A stretch of 64,000 nt of DNA from positions 124,001 to 188,000 of the forward strand of contig NZ_JAHBOI010000004.1 of the NCBI RefSeq assembly GCF_018531425.1. Reading direction: 5' to 3'. Within the stretch, counting starts at the first letter, position 1, and the number at the start of each line of letters is the position of its first letter. The position numbers were made by a program, and so were the translations under genes. This document shows positions 15,727-24,392 of the stretch, in pieces. Under the pieces are notes generated by a model. It worked only from the letters and a program-made list of their open reading frames with translations. It had not been told where the DNA came from and did no database searches. Source of the DNA: Paenarthrobacter sp. DKR-5 (GTDB lineage Bacteria; Actinomycetota; Actinomycetes; Actinomycetales; Micrococcaceae).

Positions 15727-17408
15727 TACTCGGCGTTCGCCGCCGGAGCCGTGCTGCGGGGGCTGGCGCCGTCAACCACCTGGCCGTTGCGGCGGCGGGT
15801 GCGGGTGCGCCGCGAGCGGGCAGGCTTCTCCGCAGAGCCTTCCGCGGCGGGCGCCGCTTCGGCCGGAGGAGCCGTGTGTTCCTCTGACCGGCGGCCGCCA
15901 CGGTTTCCGTCACGGCCACCACGGCTGCGTCCGCGGTCGTTGTCGCGGCCGCCACGGTTTCCGTCCCGGCCACCCTCACGTCCACTGTCGCGGCCGCCCG
16001 AGCGCGGGTTCTTCTTGCCGGTTTCGCCCAGATCCTCAAGCGTCTCGGCGTCGAGGCCGGCGTGCGTGCGGCGGCTCCTGGGCAGCCGGCCCTTGGTCCC
16101 CTCGGGGATGTTCAGGTCCGTGTACAGATGCGCCGAGGAGGAGTAGGTTTCCACCGGTTCGGCGACGTCGAGGCCCAGCGCCTTGTTGATCAGGCCCCAG
16201 CGCGGGACGTCGTCCCAGTCCACGAAAGTCACCGCGGTGCCCTTGTTGCCGGCGCGGCCGGTGCGGCCCACACGGTGCAGGTAGGTCTTCTCGTCTTCCG
16301 GGCACTGGAAGTTGATCACGTGCGTGACGTCGTCGACGTCGATGCCGCGGGCCGCGACGTCGGTGGCCACGAGCACATCCACCTTGTTGTTGCGGAAGGC
16401 GCGCAGGGCCTGCTCGCGGGCGCCCTGGCCGAGGTCGCCGTGAATGGACGCGGCGGCGAAACCGCGGGAGACCAGTTCGTCGGAGAGCTTCGCGGCGGTC
16501 CGCTTGGTCTTGGTGAAGATGATGGTGCGGCCCCGGCCTTCGGCCTGCAGGATCCGGGCCACGACCTCGTCCTTGTCCAGGTTGTGGGCGCGGTAGATGA
16601 CCTGCCGAATGTCCTTTTTGGTGATGCCTTCGTCGTCCGGGTCGGCAGCGCGGATGTGGGTCGGCTGCGTCATGTAGCGCCGGGCCATCGCAATGACCGG
16701 CCCGGGCATGGTGGCCGAGAACAGCATGGTCTGGCGGACGGCCGGCGTGGCAGCCAGCAGGGTCTCGACGTCGGGCAGGAAACCCAGGTCAAGCATCTCG
16801 TCGGCTTCGTCCAGGACGACGATCTTCACGTTCTTCAGCGACAGGTGCTTCTGCTTGAAGAGGTCGATCAGGCGGCCGGGGGTGCCGACAACCACTTCGA
16901 CGCCCTTGTTGAGGGCTTCGATCTGCGGCTCGTAGGCGCGGCCGCCGTAGATGGTGACGATGCGCGCCTGGCGCTTCCGGGCCGCGGTCTGCAGATCGTT
17001 CGCGACCTGGACGGCCAGCTCGCGGGTGGGCACGATGACCAGTGCCTGGGGGGCGCCCGGAGCCGGGAGCTTCTCGTAGCCCGGGTCATTCGGGGCGACG
17101 ACGCGCTGCAGGGCCGGGATGCCGAACCCGAGGGTCTTGCCGGTGCCGGTCTTGGCCTGGCCGATGATGTCGTGGCCGCCGAGGGCAACGGGCAGGGTCA
17201 TCGCCTGGATCGGGAAGGGGTGCACGATCCCGGCGTCGGCCAGGGATTCCACGATGTCCGCACGGACGGCGAAGTCCGCGAAGGTCTCCGGCGCCTGGTG
17301 GTGCGGCTCTTCGGTGATGGTCAGGCTGGCCTCTACGGTCAGCTCCTCTTCGCTGTTGTCAGCGTGGAGGTGGTGGTCGTTCTCGGTGGTCAATTTCTCA
17401 ATGTTCAA
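15726..17408 (-). CDS. DEAD-box ATP-dependent RNA helicase with RGG-like tail
   Basis: A 560-residue RNA helicase that unwinds RNA duplexes in ribosome assembly, cold adaptation or decay. Core motifs: Q motif (HPFPIQAMTLP), motif I AKTGTGKT, motif Ia PTRELAVQV, motif II DEAD, motif III SAT, and HRVGRTGRAG (motif VI). A ~130-residue tail includes many GGR/GNRGGR/GRDN repeats (RGG-like, RNA-binding) and a basic RRTRTRRR patch. The apparent start is TTG at 17408 with no ribosome-binding site. A different upstream start was not found, so the initiation codon is the least certain part. A structured 237-bp leader precedes it. Confidence 0.9.
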   Translation of the reverse strand: MNIEKLTTENDHHLHADNSEEELTVEASLTITEEPHHQAPETFADFAVRADIVESLADAGIVHPFPIQAMTLPVALGGHDIIGQAKTGTGKTLGFGIPALQRVVAPNDPGYEKLPAPGAPQALVIVPTRELAVQVANDLQTAARKRQARIVTIYGGRAYEPQIEALNKGVEVVVGTPGRLIDLFKQKHLSLKNVKIVVLDEADEMLDLGFLPDVETLLAATPAVRQTMLFSATMPGPVIAMARRYMTQPTHIRAADPDDEGITKKDIRQVIYRAHNLDKDEVVARILQAEGRGRTIIFTKTKRTAAKLSDELVSRGFAAASIHGDLGQGAREQALRAFRNNKVDVLVATDVAARGIDVDDVTHVINFQCPEDEKTYLHRVGRTGRAGNKGTAVTFVDWDDVPRWGLINKALGLDVAEPVETYSSSAHLYTDLNIPEGTKGRLPRSRRTHAGLDAETLEDLGETGKKNPRSGGRDSGREGGRDGNRGGRDNDRGRSRGGRDGNRGGRRSEEHTAPPAEAAPAAEGSAEKPARSRRTRTRRRNGQVVDGASPRSTAPAANAE

Positions 17409-17644
17409 TTACGTACCGTTCGAATAGGCACTGCGCGTGTCCAAGGCTCGACGTCGGCGGCGGCCCTGGCGGGCACAAGCCGAACGGAGCGCGGGGGCGC
17501 GGTGCGTCCAGTGGAAGCCGATCGCGGGCTAACAACTGCATGCTTAGGCCCGCTTCTTCAGCGGGCCCGGGCTAACAAAGATCGCGTAGGGGCGGATCCG
17601 TTGAGTGAGGAGAATCTTGACTATCAACGACCGGGCATCCATTA
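17409..17644 (-). promoter_or_regulatory. Structured region upstream of the DEAD-box helicase
   Basis: This 236-bp gap has no gene. On the plus strand GGCCCGCT (17547-17554) and AGCGGGCC (17560-17567) form an 8-bp hairpin. It is flanked by two copies of CGGGCTAACAA (starting at 17525 and near 17569), with GATCGCG also repeated outside them. It could terminate the upstream RNase gene, or form a regulatory leader of the helicase, as occurs for cold-shock helicases. An AACGGT hexamer ends 6 nt before the TTG at 17408. Confidence 0.45.
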
Positions 17645-19204
17645 CTACGCTCCCAGTTTACCTGCTTGGGCCGCGATTGGTGGAGTTTGTGTCAAACCGG
17701 GCGCTGCAACGGCTTCGAAGAGAACTGACCGGGTGGCGATGTCCGCCTTGAGCAGGCGCACCCGGATCCGGGTGCCCGCCTCCAGCGCACCCTCGCACGG
17801 TGCCGTCACGGGCGGTTCGGTCAGCTGGACCGTGCCGCGGGCCGGCCCGCCGTTTCCGTTCCCGTTGTGGTTGCCGTTTCCGTTCCCGTTGTGGCGGGGG
17901 CCGGCGATGACGACGGCGTCGAATTCCCGGCCGATGTGGGTGCTCAGCAGCGCGGCCTCCACCGTGCCGATGGCGGCCCTGTCCACCCGCGCCGCAAGCT
18001 GGTCCGAGGCTGCCATCAGCACCGGCAGCTGGGGCAAGGCCTCCCTGGCCCACGCCGGCACCTCGGTCCCGGCGCACAGCGCCTCGCAGATCACCAGCAC
18101 GAACCGGTCCACCAGCCGGCGCAGCGGGGCGGTGGTGTGCGCGTAGGGCGCAGCGACTGCCGCCTGGAGCCGCTGCTGCGGCAACTCGCCGTCGAAGGGG
18201 GTGTATCCGGCACCACGGAACAGGGACGAGGCCGCGTGCATCAGAGCCAGGTCCCTCGGCGCCCTGGTGTCCAGGCTGCGCAGGTATTCACCGTAGGCGA
18301 CGTCTTCGGACCAGGGCCTGCCCAGGGCCTCGGTCTGCAGCCGGTAGCGTGCCACCGACGCGGGGTCGGGGTCCGGCATGGTGCGCAGGATGCCGACCTT
18401 GCCCTCGAGCATCAGCTGCGCGGCGGCCATCCCCGTCAGCAGCGAGATCTGGGCGTTCCAGCTCTCCACCGGCAGGGGCGGGCGGGCCACCAGGGTGTAG
18501 TCACTGCCGTCGAACTCCACCTGCTGGTCCGGGACATTCAGGCTCGCCCCGCCGCGGGCGCGTTCCAGGGCCGCGCGGCGCCGCCCCACCTCGCGCAGCA
18601 GGCGCAGGGTGGCGAGCACCTCTGCGGGTGCTCCCTGGCCGTCGCCCTGTGCTCCGGCGTCCAGGTAGCGCTGGGACTGGTCGTAGTCCAGCTGGGCGAT
18701 GCTCCGCACCCGCGCCCGCCGCAGGCTGGTCCGGAGCAGCTCGGCCTCGGCGTCGAGCTCGAGCTCCCAGACGAAGGCCGAGCGCTCCTGCCCGGGCAGC
18801 AGGCTCGCCGCGCCCTCGCTGATTTGCTCCGGGTGCATCGGGATCCGGCCATCCGGCACGTAAATCGTCTGGCCCCGGCGCCGCGCCTCGCCGTCGAGTT
18901 CGCCGCCGGCGGGCACGAAGGACGGCACGTCCGCGATCGCGTAGCGGACCAGGTAGCCGCTGCCGCGGGTCTGGAGCTGCATGGCCTGGTCCAGGTCGGT
19001 GGCGCCGGGCGGATCGATCGTGAGGAAGGGAACGTGGGTCAGGTCCAGGGCCGCCGGGCGGTGGCCGGCCAGCACGGTGCGCAGTTCTGCCAGCACAGCC
19101 GGGGGAAAGCCCGAGGGCAGCTCGAACTCGGTGCGGAGGTGGGCGAGCGCCTCCGCCAGTTGCTGCTGCGCGTTTCGGCGCAGTCCAATGTGCGTGTACG
19201 CCAC
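17645..19204 (-). CDS. RNB-domain ribonuclease (RNase II/R-like)
   Basis: A 519-residue exoribonuclease-like protein. The RNB catalytic signature is DPPGATDLDQAMQ (about residues 62-74), with the Asp residues that bind Mg2+. It is followed by YAIADVPSFV, RRRGQTIYVPDGRIPMHP and SEGAASLLPGQ, all typical of RNB. A short S1-like strand set closes the C-terminus. Canonical N-terminal cold-shock domains are missing, so it is the compact actinobacterial form. The GTG at 19204 is preferred because upstream codons are basic low-complexity sequence overlapping the divergent gene, and a TACGCT hexamer ends 7 nt before it. An Asn/Gly/His-rich insert near residue 437-452 comes from a 24-bp tandem duplication. 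Confidence 0.85.
   Translation of the reverse strand: MAYTHIGLRRNAQQQLAEALAHLRTEFELPSGFPPAVLAELRTVLAGHRPAALDLTHVPFLTIDPPGATDLDQAMQLQTRGSGYLVRYAIADVPSFVPAGGELDGEARRRGQTIYVPDGRIPMHPEQISEGAASLLPGQERSAFVWELELDAEAELLRTSLRRARVRSIAQLDYDQSQRYLDAGAQGDGQGAPAEVLATLRLLREVGRRRAALERARGGASLNVPDQQVEFDGSDYTLVARPPLPVESWNAQISLLTGMAAAQLMLEGKVGILRTMPDPDPASVARYRLQTEALGRPWSEDVAYGEYLRSLDTRAPRDLALMHAASSLFRGAGYTPFDGELPQQRLQAAVAAPYAHTTAPLRRLVDRFVLVICEALCAGTEVPAWAREALPQLPVLMAASDQLAARVDRAAIGTVEAALLSTHIGREFDAVVIAGPRHNGNGNGNHNGNGNGGPARGTVQLTEPPVTAPCEGALEAGTRIRVRLLKADIATRSVLFEAVAAPGLTQTPPIAAQAGKLGA
17849..17894. repeat. 22-bp exact repeat (24-bp period) inside the RNB gene
   Basis: The same 22 bases occur at 17849-17870 and 17873-17894, separated by 2 bp. 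The 24-bp period keeps the frame and encodes an alternating Asn-Gly/His-Asn stretch in the ribonuclease. Confidence 0.9.
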
Positions 19205-19211
19205 AAAAGTC

Positions 19212-19241
19212 AGCGTAACCCTTTCGGGGGCCCTATACGCT
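19212..19241. promoter_or_regulatory. Overlapping divergent leaderless promoters (RNB / ferritin-like)
   Basis: TACGCT occurs on the minus strand at 19217-19212, 7 nt before the GTG at 19204. It occurs again on the plus strand at 19236-19241, 7 nt before the ATG at 19249. The -35 zone of each would fall on the -10 of the other, so polymerase could occupy only one promoter at a time. Confidence 0.5.
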
Positions 19242-19248
19242 GGTAGCC

Positions 19249-19959
19249 ATGACCACGCCGTCCTCCGACTCCCAGCCCGCCTTGCCGACCATGGAGGAGA
19301 TGAGCGCCCGCTACGACCGGTTCGTCGTCGACCTGTTCGGAGTGATGGCTTACGGGGAGCTGTCCGCGTTCGAACGGATGTCCTCGGACGCGCGCTACTC
19401 ACCGACCCTGCACGACCGGGCCGTGCTCGGCCGCATGGCGGTCGCCGAGTTCGAGCACTACGAAACGGTCAGCGGCGCGCTCGCCGAGGCCGGCGTCGAC
19501 GCCGAAGCTGCCATGCTGCCGTTCCAGCCGTCCGTGGATTCGTTCCACGACCGCACGCGCCCGGCGGACTGGTACGAGTCGATGATGAAGGCGTACGTGA
19601 TCGACGCGATTTCGAACGACTTCTACCAGGCCATCTCGGAGTACCTGGACCCCGCGAGCCGGTCCGTCATCGCCCGGATCCGTACCAGCGACGAGACCCA
19701 GCGCATCCTGCAGGACCGCATCCGGGTGGCGCTGGCGGACGACCCGCGGCTGGCCTCGCGGCTGGCCCTGTGGGGGCGGCGCCTGGTGGGGGAGGCCCTC
19801 ACCCAGGCGCAGCGGGTGGGAATCGAACGGGCGTTCCTGGGGGGCCTGCTTGGCAGCGGCGAGTCCGCGGAGGAAAGCACCGCGCTGGTGCGGGAGCTGA
19901 TGGCCACTCTGACGAAGGCCCACTCCAAACGGATGAGCCAGCTCGGCCTGACCGCCTAG
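19249..19959 (+). CDS. Ferritin-like fold protein (MiaE-like)
   Basis: A 236-residue, mostly helical protein. Ligand-like residues occur in YGELSAFERM (Glu) and AEFEHYETV (ExxH), with further acidic/His helices (AISNDFYQAISEY), the pattern of the ferritin-like di-iron family that includes the tRNA hydroxylase MiaE. M. tuberculosis Rv3210c, as I recall, is the corresponding gene near rhlE. Substrate and metal are inferred, not shown. It starts at ATG 19249 with a TACGCT hexamer 7 nt before it and no ribosome-binding site. Only 2 bp separate its stop from the convergent thiE stop. Confidence 0.75.
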   Translation: MTTPSSDSQPALPTMEEMSARYDRFVVDLFGVMAYGELSAFERMSSDARYSPTLHDRAVLGRMAVAEFEHYETVSGALAEAGVDAEAAMLPFQPSVDSFHDRTRPADWYESMMKAYVIDAISNDFYQAISEYLDPASRSVIARIRTSDETQRILQDRIRVALADDPRLASRLALWGRRLVGEALTQAQRVGIERAFLGGLLGSGESAEESTALVRELMATLTKAHSKRMSQLGLTA

Positions 19960-19961
19960 CC

Positions 19962-20591
19962 TCAGAGCGCGGGAAGCTCGGCCCGGAGCCTGGCCGCCGC
20001 GTCCGCCGGATCCGCTGCCTCCGTGATGGCTCTGACGACGACGATCCGGGATGCTCCCGCCTGCACGACCTGGCGGACGTTGGAGTGGTCGATGCCGCCG
20101 ATGGCGAACCAGGGCTTGGACGGGTTTGCGGCGGCGGCGTGCTCCACCAGGCCGAGACCGACCGCTGCCCGGCCCGGCTTGGTCGGCGTCGCCCAGAGCG
20201 GGCCCACGCAGAAGTAGTCCGCATCGCCGGCTGCCATCGCCGCATCCGCCTGGTCCGGAGTGTGGCTGGAGAGCCCGAGGACCGTGCCGGCGGCGAGCAG
20301 GGACCGCGCTGCCGGCAGCGGGAGGTCCTTCTGGCCCAGGTGCAGCACGGGCGCCCCGGCGAGCGAGGCCACGTCCGCCCTGTCATTGACCGCCCACAGC
20401 TTGCCGTGCCGCTCGGCCGCCTCGCGCAGGACCGCCAGCAGCTGGAGTTCCTCCGCGGCCTCGATGGACTTGTCCCGCAGCTGGATGACGTCGACGCCGC
20501 CGGCGAACGCCGCATCCACGAAGTCGGCGAAATCGCCGCGGGAGGCGCGGGCATCCGTGCAAAGGTACAGCTGGGCGGCGTCAAAGGTCAT
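19962..20591 (-). CDS. thiE: Thiamine phosphate synthase
   Basis: A 209-residue TIM-barrel enzyme that joins the pyrimidine (HMP-PP) to the thiazole phosphate to give thiamine monophosphate. Motifs: YLCTDA at the first strand, VIQLRDKS (phosphate/pyrimidine binding), [44 protein letters not shown], and PWFAIGGID with the C-terminal phosphate loop. The ATG at 20591 has TACTGT ending 6 nt upstream and no ribosome-binding site. It is divergent from thiO and does not itself sit behind the riboswitch, so it may be regulated differently. Confidence 0.93.
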   Translation of the reverse strand: MTFDAAQLYLCTDARASRGDFADFVDAAFAGGVDVIQLRDKSIEAAEELQLLAVLREAAERHGKLWAVNDRADVASLAGAPVLHLGQKDLPLPAARSLLAAGTVLGLSSHTPDQADAAMAAGDADYFCVGPLWATPTKPGRAAVGLGLVEHAAAANPSKPWFAIGGIDHSNVRQVVQAGASRIVVVRAITEAADPADAAARLRAELPAL

Positions 20592-20597
20592 GCTTCA

Positions 20598-20603
20598 ACA
20601 GTA
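20598..20603 (-). promoter_or_regulatory. Leaderless -10 (TACTGT) for thiE
   Basis: TACTGT on the minus strand ends 6 nt before the thiE ATG. It overlaps the candidate thiO promoter on the other strand. Confidence 0.5.
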
Positions 20604-20605
20604 GC

Positions 20606-20611
20606 TAAACT
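20606..20611 (+). promoter_or_regulatory. Candidate -10 (TAAACT) for the thiO-thiS-thiG transcript
   Basis: TAAACT (TAnnnT) would place the transcription start near 20618, just where the TPP riboswitch begins. This is the expected geometry. The -35 would lie inside the thiE start region and is not clear. Confidence 0.45.
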
Positions 20612-20617
20612 GGTCAC

Positions 20618-20709
20618 GGACTGCGGGAGCCTCGGCACAGGGGCTGAGAGGGCCTGGTCGGCCGACCGCTTGACCTGATCCGGTTCGTACCGGCGTAGGG
20701 AAGGATAAT
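20618..20709 (+). promoter_or_regulatory. TPP riboswitch (THI box)
   Basis: The conserved THI-box elements are all present and in order: GGGGCTGAGAGGGC (pyrimidine-sensing helix arm, 20640-20653), GACCGCTTGACCTGATCCGG (20663-20682), and TACCGGCGTAGGGAAGG at the 3' end. The GGGAAGGA at the 3' edge also serves as the thiO ribosome-binding site. TPP binding would therefore most simply block translation initiation of thiO, which is the usual mechanism in high-GC bacteria. It controls thiO-thiS-thiG. Confidence 0.93.
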
Positions 20710-20713
20710 TCGC

Positions 20714-21904
20714 ATGGCCCCGCAAACGGATGCCGCCGCCTGCGACGTCGCAGTGATCGGCGGCGGGATTGTCGGCCTCGGCATCGCCTGGGAACTGCTG
20801 CGCAGCGGACGCAGCGTCACCCTCATCGACCCGGCCCCCGCGGAGGGGGCGACCTTCGCCGCTGCCGGGATGCTGGCCCCGGTCAGCGAACTGCACTACC
20901 AGGAAGAGGACCTGCTGGAGCTGACGCTCGAATCGGCCGGACTCTGGCCCGGGTTCGCTGCAGCGCTCGGCCCCGACGCCGGATACTTGCCCACCCCCAC
21001 CCTCGCGCTCGGCGCCGACGCTGCCGACCGCCGCGCCCTGGCCGACCTGCGCGAGGTCCAGCTGGCCCACGGGCTCGGCGTCGAACCTCTCACGGTGCGC
21101 GAAGCCCGGGCCCAGGAGCCTCTCGTGGGGCCCGGCATTTCCGGGGCGTTCGCGATTGCCGAAGACCACCAGGTGGACCCCCGGCGGGCAGCCCGCGCCA
21201 TCCTGGCGGTCTTGGGTGCCTCCGACGAGGCGTCGGTGGTCCGCCGGTCCGCGGCCGGCCTCGTCCACTCCGACGCCGGCGACCTCGACTCCGCTGTCAC
21301 GGGTGTGCTCCTCGACGACGGGACGGTGCTGGCTGCCGGGGAGGTGGTGGTGGCCAACGGCCTGGCCGCCGCCGCGCTTGAGGGACTGCCCTCCCGGGCA
21401 CGGCTGCCGCTGCGGCCGGTGTACGGGGACATCCTGCGTCTGCGGGTCCCGGCCCATCTCGACCCGCTGCTGACCGCGACCGTGCGCGGCCTGGTCCGGG
21501 GTCTGCCTGTCTACCTCGTGCCCCGCGCCGACGGCACCGTCGTGATCGGGGCCACGCAACGGGAGGACGGATCCTCCGCCGTCTCGGCAGGCGGCGTCTA
21601 CCAGCTGCTGCGCGACGCCCAGGTCCTCGTTCCCGCCGTGGCGGAACTCGAATTGCTCGAGTGCACCGCCCGCGCCCGCCCGGGGACACCGGACAACGCC
21701 CCGCTGCTGGGGCGCGTCGCCACCGCCGGCGGGGAGGCGGATGTGCCTGGCGTCGTCATCGCGACAGGCTTCTTCCGCCACGGCGTCCTGCTGACGCCCG
21801 CCGCCGCCCTGATCTGCCGCCAGCTCATCGACGGGATCGCCGACACCCGCTGGACCCGGTTCCGGCCCGACCGCTTTTCCCCTGCTACTGCAAAGGAGGC
21901 CTGA
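20714..21904 (+). CDS. thiO: Glycine oxidase ThiO
   Basis: A 396-residue FAD-dependent amine oxidase of the DAO fold that converts glycine to iminoglycine (dehydroglycine) for thiazole synthesis under aerobic conditions. The FAD-binding dinucleotide fold is VAVIGGGIVGLGIAWELLRSGRSVTLIDP near residues 13-41. Other family blocks are GATFAAAGMLAPVSE, RPVYGDILRLRVP, YLVPRADGTVVIGATQREDG and GFFRHGVLLTPA. It is the first gene after the TPP riboswitch, with the GGGAAGGA ribosome-binding site. Its TGA is followed directly by the ATG of thiS, so the operon is tightly coupled. Confidence 0.92.
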   Translation: MAPQTDAAACDVAVIGGGIVGLGIAWELLRSGRSVTLIDPAPAEGATFAAAGMLAPVSELHYQEEDLLELTLESAGLWPGFAAALGPDAGYLPTPTLALGADAADRRALADLREVQLAHGLGVEPLTVREARAQEPLVGPGISGAFAIAEDHQVDPRRAARAILAVLGASDEASVVRRSAAGLVHSDAGDLDSAVTGVLLDDGTVLAAGEVVVANGLAAAALEGLPSRARLPLRPVYGDILRLRVPAHLDPLLTATVRGLVRGLPVYLVPRADGTVVIGATQREDGSSAVSAGGVYQLLRDAQVLVPAVAELELLECTARARPGTPDNAPLLGRVATAGGEADVPGVVIATGFFRHGVLLTPAAALICRQLIDGIADTRWTRFRPDRFSPATAKEA

Positions 21905-22922
<1,018 letters not shown>

Positions 22923-22983
22923 GGAAGCCCCCGGACCTGGGGGGTCCTCGCCGGACGTGCGGGGACCTGGCCGGACCTGCGGG

Positions 22984-23286
22984 TTAGCGGCGCAGGAGGG
23001 CGGTGAGCTGCCGGGTGTCGTGGCGCGTGCGCGAACGTCCCAGCACGACGGCAATGGCGATTGAGGCTGCAATGCCGACGGCCAGCGAGGCGATCCACGG
23101 CACCCAGGTCAGGCCCGGGGCGTAGCCCAGACCCGCTGCGACCGTGATGATCCAGGTCAGCAGCGCGGCCGCGGCGCCGGCGCAGGCGGGAAGCAGCAGA
23201 CCGTACTTGTGATGCTTGCGGTCCACGGCCCAGACGATGAAGCCGAAGCCGGCCGCCAACAGCGCGATCAGAGTGAGATCCAGCAT
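22984..23286 (-). CDS. Small membrane protein, function unknown
   Basis: A 100-residue protein with three predicted membrane helices (about residues 3-20, 30-53 and 59-83) and a basic Arg-rich C-terminus (LGRSRTRHDTRQLTALLRR). I do not recognise a named family. It is conserved-looking (regular hydrophobic helices, plausible AGGGA ribosome-binding site) and is encoded downstream of the DUF3107 gene on the same strand, possibly in one transcript. It converges on thiG; a weak GC hairpin near 22928-22943 lies between the stops. Confidence 0.65.
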   Translation of the reverse strand: MLDLTLIALLAAGFGFIVWAVDRKHHKYGLLLPACAGAAAALLTWIITVAAGLGYAPGLTWVPWIASLAVGIAASIAIAVVLGRSRTRHDTRQLTALLRR

Positions 23287-23384
23287 TCCCTGTCCTGCAG
23301 GTTCGGGCCGCCGTCCGGCAACCGTGTCCCTCCTCGGGCACGGCCGCCGGAGCCGACGGCGGGATGGACTTGTCGTCCGGGGGC

Positions 23385-23609
23385 TTAGAGCGCCCCGAAA
23401 CCGACGCGGCGGGACTCCTCGGCCCCGACCTCGACGTACCCGAGCACTCCGGCCGGCACGATCACGAGGCGGCCCTTTTCGTCCGTCAGGCGCAGCTCGG
23501 TGCCCTTGGACACAGCCTCCGCCACCAGCTTGGCGACCTCCTCCGCCGTCGCGGCAGGTTCGATCACAATCTCACGGCCGACATTCTGGATACCGATCTT
23601 AACTTCCAC
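23385..23609 (-). CDS. DUF3107 small conserved protein
   Basis: A 74-residue protein beginning (M/V)EVKIGIQNVGREIVIEP and ending LGYVEVGAEESRRVGFGAL, the pattern of the actinobacterial DUF3107 family (Rv3208A/TB9.4 in M. tuberculosis, as I recall). The function is unknown; the predicted fold is a small alpha/beta domain. The GTG at 23609 is chosen because GAGGAGG lies about 8 nt upstream and it matches the family N-terminus. A longer in-frame start at 23642 is less likely. It lies next to the TetR regulator gene on the same strand, a widely kept pairing in actinobacteria. Confidence 0.85.
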   Translation of the reverse strand: MEVKIGIQNVGREIVIEPAATAEEVAKLVAEAVSKGTELRLTDEKGRLVIVPAGVLGYVEVGAEESRRVGFGAL

Positions 23610-23675
23610 CGCAGGGGCCTCCTCTGGGCAACGTCTCAACAACGGGCAGCAGGTGCTGTCCCAACAAGTTCTAGC

Positions 23676-24299
23676 CTAGGACTCTTTCGGGAAACGACTG
23701 ATTCCGCGCCAAGCTAAACGATAGATCAGCTCACTGGCCACATCGATGTCCAGGACCCCGCCCGTTTCCAGCCAGTACCGGGCGCTGACGTGGGCCATCC
23801 CCGCCAGCGCACGCCCCAGCAGATTGGCCTCCAGCGGCGGCAGCTTGGTGTCTTCGGCGATCACCTTCCCGATGGCCTCGGCGTAGGTCGCGTTGTACGC
23901 CTCAAGGCGCGCGCTGACTTCCGGGTCGTTCGTGAGGTCGGATTCAAAGACCAGCCGGTAGGCCTGGTCGTCCTCGGCGATGAACTGGAAGTACGCCTTC
24001 ATCGTGGCGTGCACGCGCTGCTTGTTGTCCGTCGTGGAGTTCAGGGCGCCGAGCATCAGCTCGGTCAGCGCCGCGAGGTGGCTGTCGAGCAGGGCCAGAT
24101 AGAGTTCGCGCTTGCTGGGGAAGTGCTGGTACAGCACCGGCTTGCTGACCTTCGCCGTTTCGGCGATCTCGTCCATGGCGGCGCCGTGGTAGCCATTGGC
24201 GACGAAGACCTCCTGGGCGGCCGTCAGCAGCTGGGCGCGGCGCTCCTCCCGGGGCAGGCGGGCAGGCCGGCCGTGGGTGCGGCGCGGTTCTTGACTCAC
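23676..24299 (-). CDS. TetR/AcrR-family transcriptional regulator
   Basis: A 207-residue regulator. The N-terminal helix-turn-helix is classic TetR: RREERRAQLLTAAQEVFVANGYHGAAMDEIAETAKVSKPVLYQHFPSKRELYLALL. The C-terminal helical domain would bind an unknown ligand. The start is GTG at 24299. It is divergent from moeZ across 93 bp containing the perfect palindrome TTACCGGCCGGTAA (24342-24355), a likely operator for autoregulation and possibly for moeZ. It corresponds in position to Rv3208 near moeB1/moeZ. Confidence 0.9.
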   Translation of the reverse strand: MSQEPRRTHGRPARLPREERRAQLLTAAQEVFVANGYHGAAMDEIAETAKVSKPVLYQHFPSKRELYLALLDSHLAALTELMLGALNSTTDNKQRVHATMKAYFQFIAEDDQAYRLVFESDLTNDPEVSARLEAYNATYAEAIGKVIAEDTKLPPLEANLLGRALAGMAHVSARYWLETGGVLDIDVASELIYRLAWRGISRFPKES

Positions 24300-24341
24300 G
24301 AGGCGACCTTTCGCAAGAGCTGAAAACTGATTCTTATCATT

Positions 24342-24355
24342 TTACCGGCCGGTAA
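24342..24355. promoter_or_regulatory. Palindromic operator, probable TetR site
   Basis: TTACCGGCCGGTAA is a perfect 14-bp palindrome in the tetR-moeZ intergenic region, the size and symmetry typical of TetR operators. A half-copy, TTACCGGCC, recurs at 24403-24411 inside the first codons of moeZ. It lies just upstream of the predicted moeZ -35 zone. Confidence 0.65.
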
Positions 24356-24380
24356 TATGCCGCGGCACTACGGCGCGGAA

Positions 24381-24386
24381 TAGATT
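24381..24386 (+). promoter_or_regulatory. Leaderless -10 (TAGATT) for moeZ
   Basis: TAGATT ends 6 nt before the ATG at 24393. The intervening TGGAGT is too close to the ATG to act as a good ribosome-binding site. Confidence 0.5.
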
Positions 24387-24392
24387 TGGAGT

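Noticed and set aside
16062-18146. A 694-codon plus-strand frame antisense to the DEAD-box helicase and RNB genes
   Set aside because: It has no recognisable domains; the minus-strand proteins contain all expected motifs.
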